Notes: generated by a model not told the origin, from the letters alone. DNA of 64,000 nt from Mesorhizobium sp. (GCA_004017535.1 SAJS01000004.1:186001-250000), one strand, 5' to 3'; numbered from the stretch's first letter, positions 29,564-42,525 are shown. Numbers and translations: made by a program.

Positions 29564-30494
29564 GTTCAAGGAACCACGCATAAGTCTGTTCCAATCCACG
29601 TCGAAGCGAATATGCCGGTCTCCAGCCGGTTGCGAACAGGCGCGACACATCCATCAGCTTGCGCGGCGTGCCGTCGGGCTTCGTCGGATCGAACGCGATC
29701 GAGGCGCCTGTGCCGACGACCGATACGACAGTGCTGGCGAGCTCGGCGATGGTGACGTCCTCGCCGCTCCCGACATTGACGTGGCCGTCGCCGGAATAAT
29801 TCTTCAAAAGCCAGACGAAGGCGTCGGCAGCATCGTCGACATGCAGGAATTCCCGCATCGGCCGGCCCGATCCCCACACCTGCAAGGTCTGTTGGCCGGT
29901 GCGCTTGGCCTCATGCGCCTTGCGCATCAGCGCCGGAATGACATGGCTGCCGCCCAGGTCGAAATTGTCGCCCGGACCGTAGAGATTGGTCGGCATGGCC
30001 GAGATGTAGTTGGCGCCATATTGCCGTCGGTAAGCCTGGCAAAGCTTCAATCCGGCGATCTTGGCGACGGCATACCATTCGTTGGTGGGTTCGAGCGGAC
30101 CGGTGAGCAGGGCGTCTTCCGGGATCGGCTGCGGCGCGAGTTTTGGATAGATGCAGGACGAGCCGAGGAACAGGAGTTTCCGCACCTCGCTGCGAAAGGC
30201 GGCTTCGATCACGTTGGTCTGCACGACGAGGTTTTCGTAAAGAAAATCCACCGGGAAGCTGTCATTGGCGAGTATGCCGCCGACCTTGGCGGCGGCCATG
30301 ATCACTGCGTCCGGCCGGCGGTCCTCCATCCATCGGCGCACGCCGGCCTGGTCGAGAAGATCAAGCTCGCTGCGCGCGACGGTCACGATCTCGCAATCCT
30401 CGCTTGCTAGGCGGCGCACCAGCGCCGAGCCGACCATGCCGCGGTGACCGGCGACGAAAATGCGCTTTCCTTTGAGGTCGAAGCTCTTGTCCAT
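29526..30494 (-). CDS. fcl: GDP-L-fucose synthase
   Basis: An epimerase-reductase that turns GDP-4-keto-6-deoxymannose into GDP-L-fucose with NADPH in the cytoplasm. It has 322 residues. The Rossmann loop is VAGHRGMVGSALVRRL. The active-site Ser is in LFLGSSCIYPKLAPQ, and the Tyr and Lys are in TNEWYAVAKIAGLKLCQAYR. NLYGPGDNFD and the SGRPMREFLHVDDAADAF segment complete the family picture. MDKSFDLKGKR at 30494 is the chosen start; a Met three codons upstream lacks spacing to the AGGA site. The enzyme that supplies its substrate, GDP-mannose 4,6-dehydratase, is not in the window. The next gene is a fucosyltransferase-like protein. Confidence 0.95.
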   Translation of the reverse strand: MDKSFDLKGKRIFVAGHRGMVGSALVRRLASEDCEIVTVARSELDLLDQAGVRRWMEDRRPDAVIMAAAKVGGILANDSFPVDFLYENLVVQTNVIEAAFRSEVRKLLFLGSSCIYPKLAPQPIPEDALLTGPLEPTNEWYAVAKIAGLKLCQAYRRQYGANYISAMPTNLYGPGDNFDLGGSHVIPALMRKAHEAKRTGQQTLQVWGSGRPMREFLHVDDAADAFVWLLKNYSGDGHVNVGSGEDVTIAELASTVVSVVGTGASIAFDPTKPDGTPRKLMDVSRLFATGWRPAYSLRRGLEQTYAWFLEHVEGGDIRLGPA

Positions 30495-30710
30495 GGCGCG
30501 CATTCCTAGGTGGACGGTCGTTACGCCGCGCGTGGCCGGCGGCGCGCCCTGGGTCGGTCTTCGACCCGAAGTCCGGCCGGACAAACCTGTCCTGCCCGGT
30601 CGCCCCGTTAATCAGAGCCGCTTTGCCGGCCATTGCCGCGTTCATCCCTGAATTCGGCTAGCGAATACAGATTTGCCGGCGGAACGCAAATCCTCCGTGC
30701 GGGGATCGGC

Positions 30711-31865
30711 TCAGATGCCGGCCGTCGCCAGTAGGCTCTTCATCCGGGCCACGGCGAGCTCAGGGTCGGCCAGCAGGCCTGCCTGGTCGGAGAGGCGGAA
30801 CACGTCCGCATAATGGCATATGCCGCGCGCCGACTGCATGCCGCCGACCATGGTGAAATGGTCCTGATGCCCGTTCAGCCAGGCCATGAAGACGATGCCG
30901 GCCTTGTAGTATTCGGTCGGCGCCTCGAAGATCTTTCGCGACAGCGGCACGGTCGGCGCCATCAGCGCGTCGTAACCGGCCTTGTCGCCTTCCGCCAGCT
31001 TCGCCAGCGCGGCATTGGCCACGGGCGCGATCGCGTCGAAGATGCCGAGCAGCGCATGCGAATGCCGCCTGCCGTCGCCGGCGATCAGCTCCGGATAGTT
31101 GAAATCGTCGCCGGTGAACATCACCACGCCCTCGGGCAGCCGGTCGCGCAACGCGACCTCCTTGCCGGCGTCCAGCAGCGATATCTTGATGCCTTCGACC
31201 TTGCTCGCATGGCGCTCGATGATCGCCACGACCGTATCTACGGCCGCGTCGAAATCGCTGCTGCCCCAATAGCCCCTCAGCGCCGGGTCGAACATGTCGC
31301 CCAGCCAGTGCAGGATCACTTTGCCGGAGGCCTGCGACAGGATGCGGTCGTAGACCCGGGCGTAGTCGTCCGGCCCTTTTGCCACCGCCGCCAGCGCCCG
31401 GCTCGCCATCATGATCGCCTTGCCGCCCTCGCCTTCGATGAAGGCGAACTGCTCCTCATAGGCGCCGACGAGGTCGTCCAGCGTCTTGGCCGCCGCCGGC
31501 GCCAGGTGATCGGTTCCCGCCCCCGAAGCAAGGTCGGCGCCCGGCACCGTCTTTGCCTCCGCGATCGAGCGGCGGATCAACTCCTTGGCGCTCGCCCAGT
31601 CGAAACCCATGCCGCGCTGAGAGGTGTCCATGGCCTCCGCGATGCGGAAGCCGAGCCGCCACAGATGATGGCGGAACGCCATGGTCTTGTCCCAGTCGAC
31701 CGCCGGCCGCAACCACGGATTGGTCATGGCGATGGGGTCGGCGACGACATGGGCGGCGGCATAGGCGATGCGCGAAAAATGCGCTTTTTTGCTCGGCTCT
31801 ACCGGCTTGCCGACAAGCCGGTGGCTGATCCGGGCGCCGTTTGCCGCAGGCAAGATGATGTCCAT
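30711..31865 (-). CDS. DUF993 family, dihydrodipicolinate-synthase-like aldolase
   Basis: A 384-residue TIM-barrel protein of the class I aldolase/DHDPS superfamily. The Schiff-base Lys is likely in VEGIKISLLDAG, followed by MFTGDDFNYPELIAGDG, which aligns with the GIK and SGDD segments of DHDPS enzymes. Members of this group usually cleave or form 2-keto-3-deoxy acids; the reaction of DUF993 proteins is not known to me. It is divergent from a LacI-type regulator, and a perfect operator palindrome lies 29 bp upstream of its ATG. This ties it to the sugar-type catabolic operon on the other side. The ATG at 31865 is preceded by GGGAGAG. Confidence 0.82.
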   Translation of the reverse strand: MDIILPAANGARISHRLVGKPVEPSKKAHFSRIAYAAAHVVADPIAMTNPWLRPAVDWDKTMAFRHHLWRLGFRIAEAMDTSQRGMGFDWASAKELIRRSIAEAKTVPGADLASGAGTDHLAPAAAKTLDDLVGAYEEQFAFIEGEGGKAIMMASRALAAVAKGPDDYARVYDRILSQASGKVILHWLGDMFDPALRGYWGSSDFDAAVDTVVAIIERHASKVEGIKISLLDAGKEVALRDRLPEGVVMFTGDDFNYPELIAGDGRRHSHALLGIFDAIAPVANAALAKLAEGDKAGYDALMAPTVPLSRKIFEAPTEYYKAGIVFMAWLNGHQDHFTMVGGMQSARGICHYADVFRLSDQAGLLADPELAVARMKSLLATAGI

Positions 31866-31891
31866 GGAACTCTCCCGTTCCGGCTCCTATA

Positions 31892-31907
31892 AATGGAACG
31901 TTCCAAT
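31892..31907. promoter_or_regulatory. LacI-type operator 1 (upstream of DUF993 gene)
   Basis: Contains the perfect 12-bp palindrome TGGAACGTTCCA at 31894-31905, with the flank AATAA. It shares GAACGTTCCAATAA with operator 2, 166 bp away. The CG-centred inverted repeat is the usual form of LacI-family sites. Confidence 0.78.
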
Positions 31908-32057
31908 AAATCAAGAAGCTTTATGATTCTTAGGATTCTAGCCGGCAGGGCATAGTCCCGCCGTCAAGAAATGGCTGCATTGACGGGCGTTTTCATTCGC
32001 ATCGATCAAGTTTTCAGATCTCGCGGGAATCGCGATTGACTCTGGCTTGGAATGGTG

Positions 32058-32073
32058 ATTAGAACGTTCCAAT
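32058..32073. promoter_or_regulatory. LacI-type operator 2 (upstream of the lacI-type gene)
   Basis: ATTAGAACGTTCCAAT, an imperfect 16-bp palindrome with the core GAACGTTC, 36 bp before the regulator's ATG. With operator 1 it frames the divergent promoter region. A DNA loop between the two sites is possible. Confidence 0.78.
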
Positions 32074-32108
32074 AAGATTTGCTCAAAAACGTGGAGGACG
32101 GAACGAGG

Positions 32109-35755
<3,647 letters not shown>

Positions 35756-35763
<8 letters not shown>

Positions 35764-36529
35764 ACTCGTAACTTTCGAGCAGGATAGCGCGATCGGCATC
35801 GTCACCTTGCGCCGGCCGGACAAATTCAACGCGCTCGATATCCCGATGCTGCGCGCGCTGGAAGCGGCGCTTGACGACGCGGAACTGGCCGAGGGCGTCC
35901 GCGTCGTGCTCATCCGTGGCGAAGGCAAGGGCTTTTGCGCCGGCGGCGATGTCGAGGCCTGGGGCGCGATGAGCGCCGCCGATTTCCAGGTGCAATGGGT
36001 TCGCTACGGCCACCGCGTCTTCGACCGGCTGGCACGCCTGCGTCAGCCGACCATTGCGGTTCTGTCCGGCCATGCGCTGGGTGGCGGGCTGGAACTGGCG
36101 GCCGCCTGCGATTTCCGCGTCGCTGAAACGCAGATTAAACTCGGCTTCCCCGAAACCTCGATCGGCGTCGTACCCGGATGGTCGGGCACGCAGCGCGCCG
36201 TGCGCCGCTTCGGCGCACAGATCGTGCGCCGGATGGCGATTGGCGGCGAGGTTTTCCTCGCGTCCGACGCACTTAAGCACGGCATCGTCGACCGGCTGGT
36301 CGAAACCGGCAAGGCGTTCGACGAAGCCAGGACCTGGGCCGAAAAGATCGCCGAGCGCGGCCCGCTGGCGACCGAGGCCGCTAAGCTGATGATCGGCGTT
36401 GCCGAGGGCGAGGAAGACGCAGCCGCGACCGAAGCGCTGGCCAGCGGCTTCATTGCGCTGACGGGCGACCTCAAAGCCGGCGTCGGCGCCTTCAAGGCCA
36501 AGCAGAAGCCGGCCTTTTCGAGATCCTAG
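35756..36529 (+). CDS. Enoyl-CoA hydratase/isomerase (crotonase superfamily)
   Basis: A 257-residue crotonase fold enzyme. Both glutamates of true hydratases are kept: Glu113 in HALGGGLELAAACDF and Glu133 in LGFPETSIGVVPGWSGTQR. The oxyanion-hole segment GKGFCAGGDVEAWG is also intact. Hydration of an enoyl-CoA is therefore likely, though some crotonases with this set act as C-C bond hydrolases. The ATG overlaps the CoA-transferase stop by 8 bp, which implies coupled translation and action on the CoA ester made by that enzyme. The aldehyde dehydrogenase start is 7 bp downstream. Confidence 0.92.
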
Positions 36530-36536
36530 AGAAGAG

Positions 36537-38051
36537 ATGATGAACGCACCGCTCAATATCGCCATGCCGGCCGAGGCGTCCCAGGCGCCGAAGGCCTACA
36601 AGCTCTTGATCGACGGCAAGCATGTCGACGCCCGCGATGGCCGCTCGATCGAGCGCGCCAGCCCCGGCCACGGCTTCGTCGTGTCCCGCTACGCGCAGGC
36701 CGGTGCAGCGGAGGTCGAGGCGGCGGTGCAGGCCGCGCGGAAAGCATTCGAGACCGGCCCATGGCCGCGCATGAAGGCGTCGGAACGCGCGGCGGTCCTG
36801 CTGAAGGCTGCCGACCTGATCGAGACCCGGCTTGACGAGATCGCCCGGCTCGATGCGCTGGAATCCGGGAAGCCGATCGCCCAAGCGCGCGGCGAGATCG
36901 GCGGCGCGATCGACATCTGGCGCTACGCCGCTTCGCTTGCCCGCACGCTGCATGGCGAGAGCTACGCCAATCTCGGCGAAGATATGTTGGGCGTCGTGCT
37001 GCGCGAACCGATCGGCGTGGTCTCGATCATCACGCCGTGGAACTTCCCCTTCCTGATCGTCAGCCAGAAGCTGCCCTTCGCGCTTGCCGCCGGCTGCACG
37101 GCGGTGGTCAAGCCGAGCGAGATGACGTCGGCCTCGACATTCGTGCTTGGCGACATCCTGCTCGAAGCCGGGTTGCCGGCCGGCGTGGTCAACATCCTCG
37201 CCGGCTTCGGCGCCGATGTCGGCGCGCCGATGGTCAGCCATCCGCTGGTCGAGATGGTGTCCTTCACCGGCTCCACTCGCGTCGGCAAGACGACCATGGC
37301 CACGGCGTCCAATTCGCTGAAGAAGGTGTCGATGGAACTCGGCGGCAAGAACGGCCAGATCGTCTTCCCTGATGCCGACCTCGAAGCGGCAGCGGATGCC
37401 GCGGTGTTCGGCGGCTTCTTCAACGCCGGCGAATGCTGCAATGCCGGCAGCCGGCTGATCGTGCATGAGGCGATCGCCGACGACTTCCTGAACGCGGTCA
37501 AGACGCTGGCTGAAAAGGTCCGCGTCGGCGATCCGCTCGACGACCGCACCAAGGTCGGCGCCATGATCTCGGCCGATCATATGGAAAAGGTAGCCGGCTA
37601 TGTTGCGGCGGCGCAAATCGACGGCGGCAGCGTTTTCAGCGGCGGCGCCCGGCTTGCCTCCAATGCGGGCCAATATCTCGATCCCACCATCGTCCGTAAC
37701 GTCACGGACGACATGGCGATCGCGCGCGAGGAAGTGTTCGGTCCGGTGCTGTCCGTGCTCACTTTTGAAACGATTGAAAAGGCATTGCACACTGCCAACA
37801 ACACGCCCTATGGTTTGTCTGCAGGGGTGTGGAGCGCCAGCATCGATACATGCATGTCGGTGGCGCGCGGTGTGCGTTCGGGGACGGTTTGGGTGAACAC
37901 GTTCATGGAAGGTTACCCCGAGCTGCCTTTCGGGGGTTACAAGCAGTCCGGTCTGGGACGCGAACTCGGCAAACGCGCCGTCGAGGATTATACCGAGGAA
38001 AAGACCATCCAGTTTCATCGCGGCCAGCGCACCGGTTGGTGGGTCGGCTGA
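36537..38051 (+). CDS. Aldehyde dehydrogenase (NAD(P)-dependent) of the sugar-type operon
   Basis: A 504-residue enzyme of the ALDH superfamily. ITPWNFPF begins the cofactor site, and VVKPSEMTSAS, then FTGSTRVGK follow. The general-base Glu is in SMELGGKNGQIV and the nucleophile Cys in NAGECCNAGSR. VREEVFGPVL-type sequence reads AREEVFGPVLSVL, and the C-terminus has LPFGGYKQSGLGRELG. ATG codons at 36537 and 36540 are adjacent behind GAGAAGAG. It is close to betaine- and 4-hydroxymuconic-type dehydrogenases in general look, but the substrate cannot be told. It ends 56 bp before the importer's binding-protein gene. Confidence 0.93.
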   Translation: MMNAPLNIAMPAEASQAPKAYKLLIDGKHVDARDGRSIERASPGHGFVVSRYAQAGAAEVEAAVQAARKAFETGPWPRMKASERAAVLLKAADLIETRLDEIARLDALESGKPIAQARGEIGGAIDIWRYAASLARTLHGESYANLGEDMLGVVLREPIGVVSIITPWNFPFLIVSQKLPFALAAGCTAVVKPSEMTSASTFVLGDILLEAGLPAGVVNILAGFGADVGAPMVSHPLVEMVSFTGSTRVGKTTMATASNSLKKVSMELGGKNGQIVFPDADLEAAADAAVFGGFFNAGECCNAGSRLIVHEAIADDFLNAVKTLAEKVRVGDPLDDRTKVGAMISADHMEKVAGYVAAAQIDGGSVFSGGARLASNAGQYLDPTIVRNVTDDMAIAREEVFGPVLSVLTFETIEKALHTANNTPYGLSAGVWSASIDTCMSVARGVRSGTVWVNTFMEGYPELPFGGYKQSGLGRELGKRAVEDYTEEKTIQFHRGQRTGWWVG

Positions 38052-38062
38052 GTTGGGAGACC

Positions 38063-38080
38063 CCGGCGGACCCCCGCCGG
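38063..38080 (+). other. GC hairpin between aldehyde dehydrogenase and binding-protein genes
   Basis: A 7-bp stem CCGGCGG/CCGCCGG with a 4-base loop, 11 bp after the stop and 27 bp before the next start. There is no T-run. It probably shapes RNA stability or processing ahead of the highly expressed binding protein. Confidence 0.5.
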
Positions 38081-38107
38081 TTGTGAATGCAACAAGGGAG
38101 GTAGTAC

Positions 38108-39361
38108 ATGTTGCGCAAACTGCTTATCGGAACGGCTCTTGCGACGAGCTTTGCGTTCTCGGCACATGCCGCGGACGTCAAGGAAGTGCAGATGCTGCAT
38201 TGGTGGACGTCGGGCGGCGAAGCGGCTGCCCTGAACGTGCTGAAGCAGGATCTCGCCAAGGAAGGTTATGCCTGGAAGGACGTGCCGGTGGCCGGCGGCG
38301 GCGGCGACGCTGCCATGACCGCGCTGAAGGCGATGGTCGCGGCCGGCAACTACCCGACTGCCTCGCAGATGCTCGGCTACACCGTGCTCGACTATGCCGC
38401 CGCCGGCGTCATGGGCGACCTGACGGAAACCGCGAAGAAGGAAGGCTGGGACAAGTCGGTTCCGGCTGCCCTGCAGAAGTTCTCCGTCTATGACGGCAAG
38501 TGGGTCGCCGCTCCGGTCAACGTCCACTCGGTCAACTGGCTGTGGATCAACAAGGCGGTGATGGACAAGATCGGCGGCACCGAGCCGAAGACCTTCGACG
38601 ACTTCGTGGCATTGCTCGACAAGGCCAAGGCCGCGGGCGTCATCCCGCTCGCCCTCGGCGGTCAGAACTGGCAGGAAGCCACCATGTTCGACTCCGTCGT
38701 GCTGTCGACCGGCGGGCCGGAATTCTACAAGAAGGCGATGAACGACCTCGATGAGGAGTCGCTCAAGTCCGACACGATGAAGAAGTCGTTCGACAATCTC
38801 GCCAAGCTCGTCAAATATGTGGACCCGAACTTCTCGGGCCGCGACTGGAACCTCGCCACCGCCATGGTCATCAAGGGCGACGCGCTGGTTCAGGTGATGG
38901 GCGACTGGGCCAAGGGCGAGTTCCACGCCGCCAACAAGACCCCGGGCACCGACTTCCTCTGCTACCGCTTCCCCGGCACCGACGGCTCGGTGATCTACAA
39001 CTCCGACATGTTCGGCATGTTCAACGTCCCGGACGACCGCAAGGCCGCCCAGGTCGCGCTGGCCACCGCCACTTTGTCGAAGAGCTTCCAGTCGGCCTTC
39101 AACGTGGTGAAGGGTTCGGTTCCCGCCCGCACCGACGTGCCGGACACCGACTTCGACGCATGCGGCAAGAAGGGCATCGCCGACCTGAAGAAGGCCAATG
39201 AAGGCGGCACGCTGTTCGGCTCGCTGGCGCAGGGCTACGGCGCTCCGCCCGCCGTCGCCAACGCCTACAAGGACGTCGTGTCGAAATTCGTCCATGGTCA
39301 GATCAAGAGCTCCGACGAGGCCGTGACCGAACTGGTCAAGGCGATCGACGACGCCAAGTAA
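38108..39361 (+). CDS. Sugar ABC transporter substrate-binding protein (family 1)
   Basis: Periplasmic binding protein of the carbohydrate uptake-1 (CUT1) group, 417 residues. A signal peptide ([21 protein letters not shown]) is cut before [12 protein letters not shown]. The mature start [20 protein letters not shown] is typical of glucose/glycerol-phosphate-type CUT1 binding proteins. [24 protein letters not shown] and [12 protein letters not shown] are further family blocks. Two Cys (in DFLCYRFPG and DFDACGKKG) could form a disulfide. GGGAGG lies 8 bases before the ATG. It is followed by a strong hairpin, then the two permeases and the ATPase, so the importer is complete. Confidence 0.94.
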   Translation: MLRKLLIGTALATSFAFSAHAADVKEVQMLHWWTSGGEAAALNVLKQDLAKEGYAWKDVPVAGGGGDAAMTALKAMVAAGNYPTASQMLGYTVLDYAAAGVMGDLTETAKKEGWDKSVPAALQKFSVYDGKWVAAPVNVHSVNWLWINKAVMDKIGGTEPKTFDDFVALLDKAKAAGVIPLALGGQNWQEATMFDSVVLSTGGPEFYKKAMNDLDEESLKSDTMKKSFDNLAKLVKYVDPNFSGRDWNLATAMVIKGDALVQVMGDWAKGEFHAANKTPGTDFLCYRFPGTDGSVIYNSDMFGMFNVPDDRKAAQVALATATLSKSFQSAFNVVKGSVPARTDVPDTDFDACGKKGIADLKKANEGGTLFGSLAQGYGAPPAVANAYKDVVSKFVHGQIKSSDEAVTELVKAIDDAK

Positions 39362-39380
39362 GGGTCGCTTGAACTCAGGT

Positions 39381-39402
39381 CTCCCCCGCTTCGGCGGGGG
39401 AG
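39381..39402 (+). other. Intercistronic hairpin behind the binding-protein gene
   Basis: A perfect 9-bp stem CTCCCCCGC/GCGGGGGAG with a TTCG tetraloop and no T-run, 19 bp after the stop. Hairpins of this kind commonly protect the upstream binding-protein mRNA and lower expression of the permeases. Confidence 0.7.
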
Positions 39403-39486
39403 GTCTCCTGTCGACAAAAGGTGTGGGAGAACCCTGGTGCGTTTTCGCACCGGGCGGTTTCCGACCAACCGGAACTGGACAAGCCG

Positions 39487-40446
39487 ATGAGCACAGTTGC
39501 CGAAACCCAGATCAAGCTGACACCGGAGCACGACGCCCGTCCCGGCGCGTCGGTACGGTCGCGGCTGCAGGACCTGTTGCCGAAGATCGTTCTGGCGCCG
39601 AGCTTCGCGGCGACGATCGTCTTCGTCTACGGCTTCATCCTCTGGACGATCTATCTGTCCTTCACCAATTCCAAAACCTTCCCGTCCTACGCCATCACCG
39701 GCGCCCGGGCTTATCAGCGGCTGTGGCGCTGGACCTTCGAGAGCGACCCGCCATCGAGCTGGTACACCTCGATCACCAATATGGGCATTTTTGGCTTCCT
39801 CTATATCCTGATCTGCCTGGCGCTCGGGCTGTTCCTGGCCATATTGCTGGACCAGAAGATCCGAGGCGAAGGCGTGCTCAGGCCAATCTACCTCTACCCG
39901 ATGGCGCTCTCCTTCATCGTCACCGGCGTCGCCTGGAAGTGGTTCCTCGATCCCGGTCTCGGCCTGGAGCAGACGCTGCATCAATGGGGCTGGACGAGCT
40001 TCCATTTCGACTGGATCAAGAACAAGGATTTCGTCATCTACACGGTGGTGATCGCCGGCGTCTGGCAGGCTTCCGGCTTCATCATGGCGATGTTCCTTGC
40101 CGGCCTGCGCGGTATCGACGGCGAGATCATGAAGGCGGCGCAGATCGACGGCGCTTCCACCTTCCAGCTCTACCGCCGCATCGTCATTCCGCTGCTGCGG
40201 CCCGTCTTCCTGTCGGCCTTCATCGTGCTCGCGCACCTCGCCATCAAGTCCTATGACTTGGTCGTCGCGCTGACCAGCGGCGGCCCCGGCGGCTCGGCCT
40301 GGCTGCCGTCGAATTTCATGTATGAGTTCACCTTCAAGCGCAACGAGATGGCGGTCGGGTCGGCCAGCGCCGTGATCATGCTGATGACCATAACGGCCAT
40401 CATTGTTCCGTATCTCTATTCCGAGCTCCGGGAGAAGTCGCGATGA
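39487..40446 (+). CDS. Sugar ABC transporter permease 1 (MalF type)
   Basis: A 319-residue inner-membrane permease with six predicted helices (for example ATIVFVYGFILWTIYLSF and FGFLYILICLALGLFLAILL). The EAA loop that contacts the ATPase reads EIMKAAQIDGASTFQLYRRI. MSTVAETQIKL at 39487 is the chosen start because GGACAAGCCG precedes it; an in-frame ATG at 39421 would add a non-membrane leader. Its stop overlaps the start of the second permease by 4 bp. It forms the channel with permease 2. Confidence 0.93.
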   Translation: MSTVAETQIKLTPEHDARPGASVRSRLQDLLPKIVLAPSFAATIVFVYGFILWTIYLSFTNSKTFPSYAITGARAYQRLWRWTFESDPPSSWYTSITNMGIFGFLYILICLALGLFLAILLDQKIRGEGVLRPIYLYPMALSFIVTGVAWKWFLDPGLGLEQTLHQWGWTSFHFDWIKNKDFVIYTVVIAGVWQASGFIMAMFLAGLRGIDGEIMKAAQIDGASTFQLYRRIVIPLLRPVFLSAFIVLAHLAIKSYDLVVALTSGGPGGSAWLPSNFMYEFTFKRNEMAVGSASAVIMLMTITAIIVPYLYSELREKSR

Positions 40447-41387
40447 GCGCCGTCACTTCACCCGCCCGCCAGGCTTCGAGCGGCATGAGCGCCAGGACAA
40501 TCAACCGCATCGTCATCTACGGCTTGCTCGCGCTGTTCGCGATCTTCTACCTGATGCCGCTGTTCGTCATGCTGGTGACCTCGTTCAAGACCATGGACGA
40601 GATCCAGAATGGCAACATGCTGGCGCTGCCGCATGCGCCGACTTTCGCACCATGGATAAAGGCGTGGAGCGAAGTTTGCTCGGGTCTGACCTGCGTCGGC
40701 ATGAAGGGCTATTTCTGGAACTCCATCAAGATGGTCGTGCCGGCGGTACTGATCTCGACGCTGCTTGGCGCGCTGAACGGCTACGTGTTGACCAAATGGC
40801 GCTTCCGTGGCCACACGCTGGTCTTCGCGATGATGCTGTTCGCCTGCTTCATCCCGTTCCAGTCGGTGCTGTTGCCGATGGCGACCATTCTCGGCAGCCT
40901 CGGACGCTTCGGCGTCACCTTGCAGAACGCCACCGGCTTCAATTTTGGCTTTGGCAATTCGACCGTCAATCTCGTCTTCGTTCACGTGGTCTACGGCCTT
41001 GGCTTTACCACGCTTTTCTTCCGCAACTATTACGAAGCTTTCCCGACCGAGTTGATCAAGGCGGCACAGGTCGACGGCGCCTCCTTCTTCCAGATATTTC
41101 GGCGCATCATGCTGCCCAATTCGCTGCCGATAATCGTGGTGACGGTCATCTACCAGTTCACCAACATTTGGAATGATTTCCTGTTCGCTTCCGCCTATGC
41201 CGGCTCCGGCGACGTGATGCCGATGACGGTGGCGCTGAACAATGTCGTCAACACTTCGACCGGTGTCGTCGAATACAACGTCAACATGGCCGCGGCGATG
41301 ATCGCCGCGCTCCCCACCCTTATCGTCTATGTCGTCGCCGGCCGCTATTTCGTGCGCGGGCTGATGGCCGGCGCGGTCAAGGGCTGA
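40443..41387 (+). CDS. Sugar ABC transporter permease 2 (MalG type)
   Basis: A 314-residue inner-membrane permease with six predicted helices, beginning near VIYGLLALFAIFYLMPLFVM. The EAA loop reads ELIKAAQVDGASFFQIFRRI, followed by the MLPNSLP helix start. The start codon overlaps the preceding stop (ATGA). The C-terminus FVRGLMAGAVKG is the usual MalG-type ending. The ATPase gene starts 22 bp later. Confidence 0.94.
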   Translation: MSAVTSPARQASSGMSARTINRIVIYGLLALFAIFYLMPLFVMLVTSFKTMDEIQNGNMLALPHAPTFAPWIKAWSEVCSGLTCVGMKGYFWNSIKMVVPAVLISTLLGALNGYVLTKWRFRGHTLVFAMMLFACFIPFQSVLLPMATILGSLGRFGVTLQNATGFNFGFGNSTVNLVFVHVVYGLGFTTLFFRNYYEAFPTELIKAAQVDGASFFQIFRRIMLPNSLPIIVVTVIYQFTNIWNDFLFASAYAGSGDVMPMTVALNNVVNTSTGVVEYNVNMAAAMIAALPTLIVYVVAGRYFVRGLMAGAVKG

Positions 41388-41409
41388 TCTCTTTCTGAAG
41401 GAACCGACC

Positions 41410-42525
41410 ATGGCTTTTCTGGAAATTGATGGGCTGAAGAAGCGCTTCGGGAGCGTCGAGATCCTGAAGGGCATCAATGTCGAGCTCGAAAAGGGCGGCT
41501 TCCTGGTGCTGGTCGGCCCGTCCGGCTGCGGCAAGTCCACCTTGCTCAACACCATCGCCGGGCTAGAGCAGATCACCGAGGGCGAGATCCGCGTCGATGG
41601 TCGCGCCATCAACGATCTGCACCCTTCGAAGCGCGACATCGCCATGGTGTTCCAGAGCTACGCGCTCTACCCCAACATGACGGTTGCCGGAAACATCGCC
41701 TTCGGTATGGAAATGCGCGGCGTGCCTGCAGCGGAGCGCCAGGCGGCGATCGACAAGGTCGCCAAGATCCTGCAGATCGGCCACCTGCTCAACCGCAAGC
41801 CTAGCCAGCTCTCCGGCGGTCAGCGCCAGCGCGTCGCCATGGGCCGGGCGCTGGTGCGCGACCCGAAACTCTTCTTGTTCGACGAGCCGCTTTCCAACCT
41901 CGACGCCAAGCTGCGGGTCGACATGCGCATCGAGATCAAGCGCCTGCATGCCACTACCGGCACCACGATCGTCTATGTCACACACGACCAGATCGAGGCT
42001 ATGACGCTGGCGACCAAGATCGCGGTGATGCGCGACGGCGAGGTGCAGCAATTCGGCACGCCGGCCGAGATCTACAACAACCCGATCAACATCTTCGTCG
42101 CCGACTTCATGGGCTCGCCGGCGATGAACCTGATCCCGGCCAAGATCGACGGCAATGGCGCCGGGCTTTCGGTGGTGCTGGACCGCGAGTCGCGCCAGCC
42201 GATCGTGCTGCCGATGCCAGGCGCCCCCGCCGGCCTTGCGGCCTTCAAGGACAAGCAGGTCATCTTCGGCGTCCGCCCCGAAGCGCTGACCGACCCGGAA
42301 GGTGCCGAGCGCAACGGATCCGAGATCGCCACCGCCGACTGTCACATCGAGGTGGTGGAGCCGGCCGGCTCCGACACGTTCGCGGTCACCAATCTCGGCG
42401 GCAAGGGTGTCGTCGCTCGGCTCAGGGCCGATGCCAGGATCCAGCCCGGCACCAGCACGCCCTTGGCCTTCAACCTCAGCAAGGCGGTGTTCTTCGACCC
42501 GGCGACCGAGAAGCGCATCCTCTGA
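41410..42525 (+). CDS. Sugar ABC transporter ATP-binding protein (UgpC/MsmX type)
   Basis: A 371-residue ATPase driving the importer. Walker A is GPSGCGKST, the Q-loop is VFQSYALYPNMTV, the signature is QLSGGQRQRVAMGRALV and Walker B is LFLFDEPLSNLDAKLR, with the switch His in YVTHDQIEAMTLA. The C-terminal TOBE/MalK regulatory domain covers about 235-371 (GVRPEALTDPEG, IEVVEPAGSDTFAV). Its TGA stop lies inside the left arm of repeat copy C. The importer's four genes are contiguous and sit inside the catabolic operon. Confidence 0.95.
   Translation: MAFLEIDGLKKRFGSVEILKGINVELEKGGFLVLVGPSGCGKSTLLNTIAGLEQITEGEIRVDGRAINDLHPSKRDIAMVFQSYALYPNMTVAGNIAFGMEMRGVPAAERQAAIDKVAKILQIGHLLNRKPSQLSGGQRQRVAMGRALVRDPKLFLFDEPLSNLDAKLRVDMRIEIKRLHATTGTTIVYVTHDQIEAMTLATKIAVMRDGEVQQFGTPAEIYNNPINIFVADFMGSPAMNLIPAKIDGNGAGLSVVLDRESRQPIVLPMPGAPAGLAAFKDKQVIFGVRPEALTDPEGAERNGSEIATADCHIEVVEPAGSDTFAVTNLGGKGVVARLRADARIQPGTSTPLAFNLSKAVFFDPATEKRIL

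Noticed and set aside
26723-31865. Genomic island integrated at tRNA-Val
   Set aside because: No integrase gene is present and I found no second copy of the tRNA 3' end as a direct repeat in the window. The accessory look of the region is kept only as a weak finding.
38063-39402. Rho-independent terminators inside the sugar-type operon
   Set aside because: Both hairpins (38063-38080 and 39381-39402) lack T-runs and the genes on either side clearly form one functional unit.
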